From contig CAILTZ010000583.1 in NCBI GenBank assembly GCA_903837255.1, positions 1 to 8,190 on the forward strand: a DNA stretch of 8,190 nt, written 5' to 3'. The notes below the pieces were generated by a model. The model was not told the origin of the DNA and did no database searches. It worked only from the letters and a program-made list of their open reading frames with translations. Positions 6,018-8,190 of the stretch are shown here, in pieces (within the stretch, counting starts at the first letter, position 1; each line of letters starts with the position of its first letter). Position numbers and translations under genes: made by a program. This stretch comes from an uncultured Pirellula sp. GTDB lineage: Bacteria; Planctomycetota; Planctomycetia; Pirellulales; Pirellulaceae.

Positions 6018-6857
6018 ATGAAACGCACCCTCCTGTTCTTTGGACTTTGCATTGCCGGCTTGATTGTTAGCTCTCCTAAGGTTGGTTTTGGACAGTTTAC
6101 TCAAGGAGGCCAGGGTGGAATGACCGGTGGAATGACCGGTGGAATGACCGGTGGGATTCCGGGTCAAGCAGGGGGAATGACCGGAGGTCTCGGTGGGATG
6201 ACATCGGGACTCGGCGGAGGGATGAACACTGCCAACATGCCAGGCACATTTGGAGGTCCTGGGATAACGGGCCAGAACATTATTGGCAATCTCAACACTC
6301 AGCCGATTACGGCCACGATGACCCAGGGTGGTTCGACTTTTGGTACAGGGGCATCCGGCAGCGCATTTGGGACGAATGCGTTTAGCGGAACCTCATCAGC
6401 CATGGGTGGACTGGGGGCCGGCGGCTTAGGTGGCCTTGGCGCAGGCGGCATGGGCATGGGTGGATTGGGCGGAATGGGCCTCGGCGGTTTGGGAGGCCTC
6501 GGAGGCCTGGGTCGCGGTGGTATGCTGGGAGGCGGGGCGCAGGGATCGGCGCAAAACCGCAAGCCGATTCGCGCGACGGTACGCCCAGAGATCGAGTTGA
6601 CTCCAAGAACGCAGGGCGAGATTCAGATACGAACAACCAGTCGATTGACGAACCTTCCTGCGGCCAAGAAATATCCCAACGCCACTGCCAGCTACGAAAA
6701 CGGTATTGTCGTGCTGCGAGGTAGTGTTGCTACTGAGCGGGATAAGAAGATGATGGCGAAACTGATGATGCTGGAACCTGGGGTAGATTCGGTGAGGAAT
6801 GAGCTGTCGATCCAGGCAAGGTCGCTTGAGCAAATCCCGGCAGTGCAGAACCGCTAA
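6018..6857 (+). CDS. secreted Gly/Met-rich protein with C-terminal BON-like domain
   Basis: I do not recognise a named gene. The 279-residue product begins with a clear Sec signal peptide (Lys2-Arg3, hydrophobic 4-18, probable cleavage after GFG near residue 25), so it is exported to the periplasm or envelope. Residues 28-80 are a Gly/Met/Thr tract with repeated GGMT units. Residues 80-125 are Gly/Thr/Ser/Asn-rich, and residues 129-173 are a nearly pure Gly-Leu-Met-Ala tract. A folded part follows from about 183. Residues 200-266 resemble a BON domain: NGIVVLRGSVATERDKK, then a helix, then EPGVDSVRNELSI, which is the usual GxVxLxGxV...GVxxVxNxL pattern. BON domains are linked to binding membranes or cell-surface ligands in other proteins; here the role is unknown. 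The ATG at 6018 has AGGA 10 nt upstream; a TTG at 6012 would add two residues. Its last 128 nt overlap the opposite-strand lipoprotein gene. Confidence 0.85.
   Translation: MKRTLLFFGLCIAGLIVSSPKVGFGQFTQGGQGGMTGGMTGGMTGGIPGQAGGMTGGLGGMTSGLGGGMNTANMPGTFGGPGITGQNIIGNLNTQPITATMTQGGSTFGTGASGSAFGTNAFSGTSSAMGGLGAGGLGGLGAGGMGMGGLGGMGLGGLGGLGGLGRGGMLGGGAQGSAQNRKPIRATVRPEIELTPRTQGEIQIRTTSRLTNLPAAKKYPNATASYENGIVVLRGSVATERDKKMMAKLMMLEPGVDSVRNELSIQARSLEQIPAVQNR
6114..6154 (+). repeat. 12-bp coding tandem repeat (GGTGGAATGACC)
   Basis: Three perfect head-to-tail copies of GGTGGAATGACC (6114-6125, 6126-6137, 6138-6149) and the first five bases of a fourth encode Gly-Gly-Met-Thr units in the exported protein. 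More degenerate GGMTGG units follow at about 6172-6200. The unit is a multiple of three, so copy changes keep the frame. Confidence 0.9.
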
Positions 6858-7839
6858 GGGCTGGAGATCTGGCAAACGCCTGAGTGCTTAATGGTGCTCC
6901 AAATGGAATACTGAACGCGGGCAATTGGGTCGCGACGTTCGAGGCCGGTACGGTGGTCGATTGGACCGTAGTACTTTGTTCAGGAACAACTTGACCTGCA
7001 TTCGCTTGAACAACACCTGTGAAACCATTGGATTCTGAGGCGATGGGCCCAGCCATCCCAGGCGCATAGTTCATTGCACCCATACGTATCGCATCGGCTT
7101 GTTGGATTTGTTCTAAATACGAGGAGGCTTTCTCAGCAGACAGGCTTGCTTGAGGCCTTAGGCTTCGCGCCGGCACTGGGATAGTGGTCGTCTTAGGCTG
7201 AGACACTGAGGGGTAAGTCGACTCGCCTCCACCGACCTGCATGGCCGACTTGGCGGCCTTGATAGCCGACGCTTGGATGACCAATTGCTCTTCTTCCGAA
7301 GGAGGTCCGGGCAGCAACAGAGTGGCTGCATTACCGCGAATCACCTGACCGCTTTTGGACTTGAAGGTGGGGATGAGCATGATCTTTTTCTTGTTGCCGG
7401 GTGCGGCATCCCAGGGGATCCATATGCTGTAGGAAGCTCCGAGTTGGCTCTCCGAGAAATGGGTGGTGAATTGCTCTGCGGTGAACCTGAATTTTTTGTC
7501 TGCAGATTCGATCCCCATCCCTTCGTGATTGCGTTGAGTGTCGTCGAAACCGTAGACGATCAACTCCCCATCGACCGGAATGGCTTGGCTTCTCTCGTTG
7601 TAAAAGTAGAGCCTGCCACCGAAACCTCGCGTGGGCGCTTTACCCTCCGTCGTGTAGACGTCATGCGTCCAGGTTGCGTTGATGCTCTGCGGAGTTTGGT
7701 ATTCTTTCTTCTTGAAGAACTGCCAAGCAGAATCCTTTTTATTTGCCTTGGTCTCCCCTGTCATAGACGCACAACCTAGGTGAGCCAGCAGGCACAGTGA
7801 GGTCATCAGTAGTACAACGGATCGATGTGTCGTATTCAT
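6730..7839 (-). CDS. probable lipoprotein, unknown function, with Ser/Pro/Ala/Thr-rich tail
   Basis: I do not recognise a named family. From the ATG at 7839 the product is 369 residues. It starts with MNTTHRSVVL, a hydrophobic core, and LAHLGC with Cys23, which reads as a lipoprotein signal although His at -3 is not canonical. Residues 35-178 look like a folded, beta-rich domain (WTHDVYT, RGFGGRLYFYN, VDGELIVYGFDD, YSIWIPWD, KKIMLIPTFKS). Residues 180-205 and 233-255 may be helical, and from about 205 on the chain is Ser/Pro/Thr/Ala/Gln-rich. An ATG at 7878 would add 13 residues and spoil the signal peptide; neither start has a clear ribosome binding site. It lies 56 nt after the upstream gene's stop on the same strand, so it may be co-transcribed. 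Its last 42 or so codons run antisense into the BON-protein gene. My impression that the N-terminal domain is typical of planctomycetes is from memory. Confidence 0.8.
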   Translation of the reverse strand: MNTTHRSVVLLMTSLCLLAHLGCASMTGETKANKKDSAWQFFKKKEYQTPQSINATWTHDVYTTEGKAPTRGFGGRLYFYNERSQAIPVDGELIVYGFDDTQRNHEGMGIESADKKFRFTAEQFTTHFSESQLGASYSIWIPWDAAPGNKKKIMLIPTFKSKSGQVIRGNAATLLLPGPPSEEEQLVIQASAIKAAKSAMQVGGGESTYPSVSQPKTTTIPVPARSLRPQASLSAEKASSYLEQIQQADAIRMGAMNYAPGMAGPIASESNGFTGVVQANAGQVVPEQSTTVQSTTVPASNVATQLPAFSIPFGAPLSTQAFARSPALSGSALPGFAQATLPGSTAHSSPNLPQVPASSVSPSSSYPAQ

Positions 7840-7895
7840 GGTAGTTGATTGGCAAAGTAGGGTTGGGCACGGGAGCATCGAAGGAACATCGTCTG

Positions 7896-8189
7896 CTATT
7901 TAAGAATGGCCGAAGGAGGAATCTGTGCATTGTTTCTCTGGATCACAGTGTTCCTGCTGCTGCTATTGCTATTGCTATTGGGTTGTGGATAGGAGGGATT
8001 CTGGATCGGAAGTGCCGGATTGACCATCGGTGCGTTCGAACCTGTGCCAGGTTGCATAAGCGACTGAGGTTGAATGGAACCGGAATTAAAACCATTCGGC
8101 TCGATGATCATTTGCGGTGCGAAGCCCGATGGATTTTCGATAATGATCTCACCGTCCATCAGTGGTTGCCCATAGGACTGCGGTGCGAG
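7896..8189 (-). CDS. C-terminal part of an Asn/Gln/Ser/Pro-rich protein, 5' end outside window
   Basis: The minus-strand frame ends in TAG at 7898-7896 and stays open to the right edge, giving 97 visible residues beginning LAPQSYGQPL. An ATG at 8159 is in frame but is probably internal, since the same Pro/Gln-rich style continues upstream. The visible part holds a short hydrophobic stretch (GEIIIENP, PQMIIEPNG) and then a low-complexity Gln/Pro/Asn/Ser tail including NSNSNSSS. No motif identifies it. Composition and orientation match the lipoprotein gene 56 nt downstream, so both may be envelope proteins in one transcript (inference). It could also be a disordered tail with no function of its own. 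Confidence 0.6.
   Translation of the reverse strand, partial: LAPQSYGQPLMDGEIIIENPSGFAPQMIIEPNGFNSGSIQPQSLMQPGTGSNAPMVNPALPIQNPSYPQPNSNSNSSSRNTVIQRNNAQIPPSAILK
7955..7979 (-). repeat. hexanucleotide microsatellite (AATAGC) coding for Asn-Ser
   Basis: On the minus strand three AATAGC copies (7979-7962) run into further AGC codons (to about 7956), encoding NSNSNSSS in the tail of the partial protein. The six-base unit keeps the frame when copy number changes. Confidence 0.75.
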
Positions 8190-8190
8190 A

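Noticed and set aside
6114..6154. Tandem 12-bp repeats as a CRISPR or integration site
   Set aside because: There are no spacers, the units are head to tail and in frame, and they encode part of the exported Gly-rich protein.
5790..6167. A 125-codon minus-strand frame with GHST repeats
   Set aside because: The repeats are the reverse complement of the MTGG coding repeats of the BON gene. Only the short 3' part outside that gene could be real and is listed as a weak finding.
6299..6562. Pro-rich minus-strand frame inside the BON-protein gene
   Set aside because: Poly-Pro/Arg composition is the antisense of the Gly-rich tract and carries no independent signal.
7273..7779. A 168-codon plus-strand frame opposite the lipoprotein gene
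   Set aside because: It is antisense to a domain with a clear signal peptide and globular composition on the other strand, and shows no start context or motif.

Overview
This window looks like an ordinary chromosomal segment of a planctomycete, probably Pirellulaceae-like. That is an inference from protein style: a Dxs with a GDGALPSG / NDNKMSIC / ICESHAVA signature, a Gly/Met-rich secreted protein ending in a BON-like domain, and cell-surface proteins with long Ser/Pro/Gln/Asn tails. No rRNA, tRNA, CRISPR array, IS element or phage gene is visible.

Layout. Positions 2-565 (+) hold the C-terminal three quarters of queE (7-carboxy-7-deazaguanine synthase, queuosine pathway), cut by the window edge. 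It is followed after 15 nt by a 12-TM-type MFS transporter (581-1855, +, TTG start with a good ribosome binding site). Converging on it, with only 4 nt between the stop codons, is a tightly packed minus-strand cluster read from right to left: a short-chain prenyl diphosphate synthase of the IspA type (stop at 4681), dxs (4681-2771) and thiL (2765-1860). ispA and dxs overlap in a TGATG, and dxs and thiL are 5 nt apart, so co-transcription is very likely. Dxs makes DXP, IspA uses the isoprenoid precursors made from DXP, and ThiL makes thiamine diphosphate, the cofactor of Dxs. The cluster therefore links a pathway's first enzyme, a downstream prenyltransferase and the cofactor supply.

Between the ispA N-terminus and the next gene is a divergent intergenic region of about 270-300 nt (roughly 5722-6017). 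It has a candidate -10 element for ispA, a weak candidate for the plus-strand gene, a short inverted repeat and a possible 58-codon Cys-containing frame. From 6018 a plus-strand gene encodes a signal-peptide protein with MTGG tandem repeats, a second Gly/Leu-rich tract and a C-terminal BON-like domain. The last 128 nt of this gene overlap antisense with the end of the next gene, a minus-strand probable lipoprotein (7839-6730) with a beta-rich N-terminal domain and a low-complexity tail. Upstream of that, and running off the right edge, is the C-terminal part of another minus-strand Asn/Gln/Ser/Pro-rich protein.

I found no clear sign of a novel system. The points most worth a second look are the 128-nt convergent coding overlap, the repeat-built Gly-rich BON protein, the ispA-dxs-thiL arrangement, and the ambiguous ispA start/promoter.
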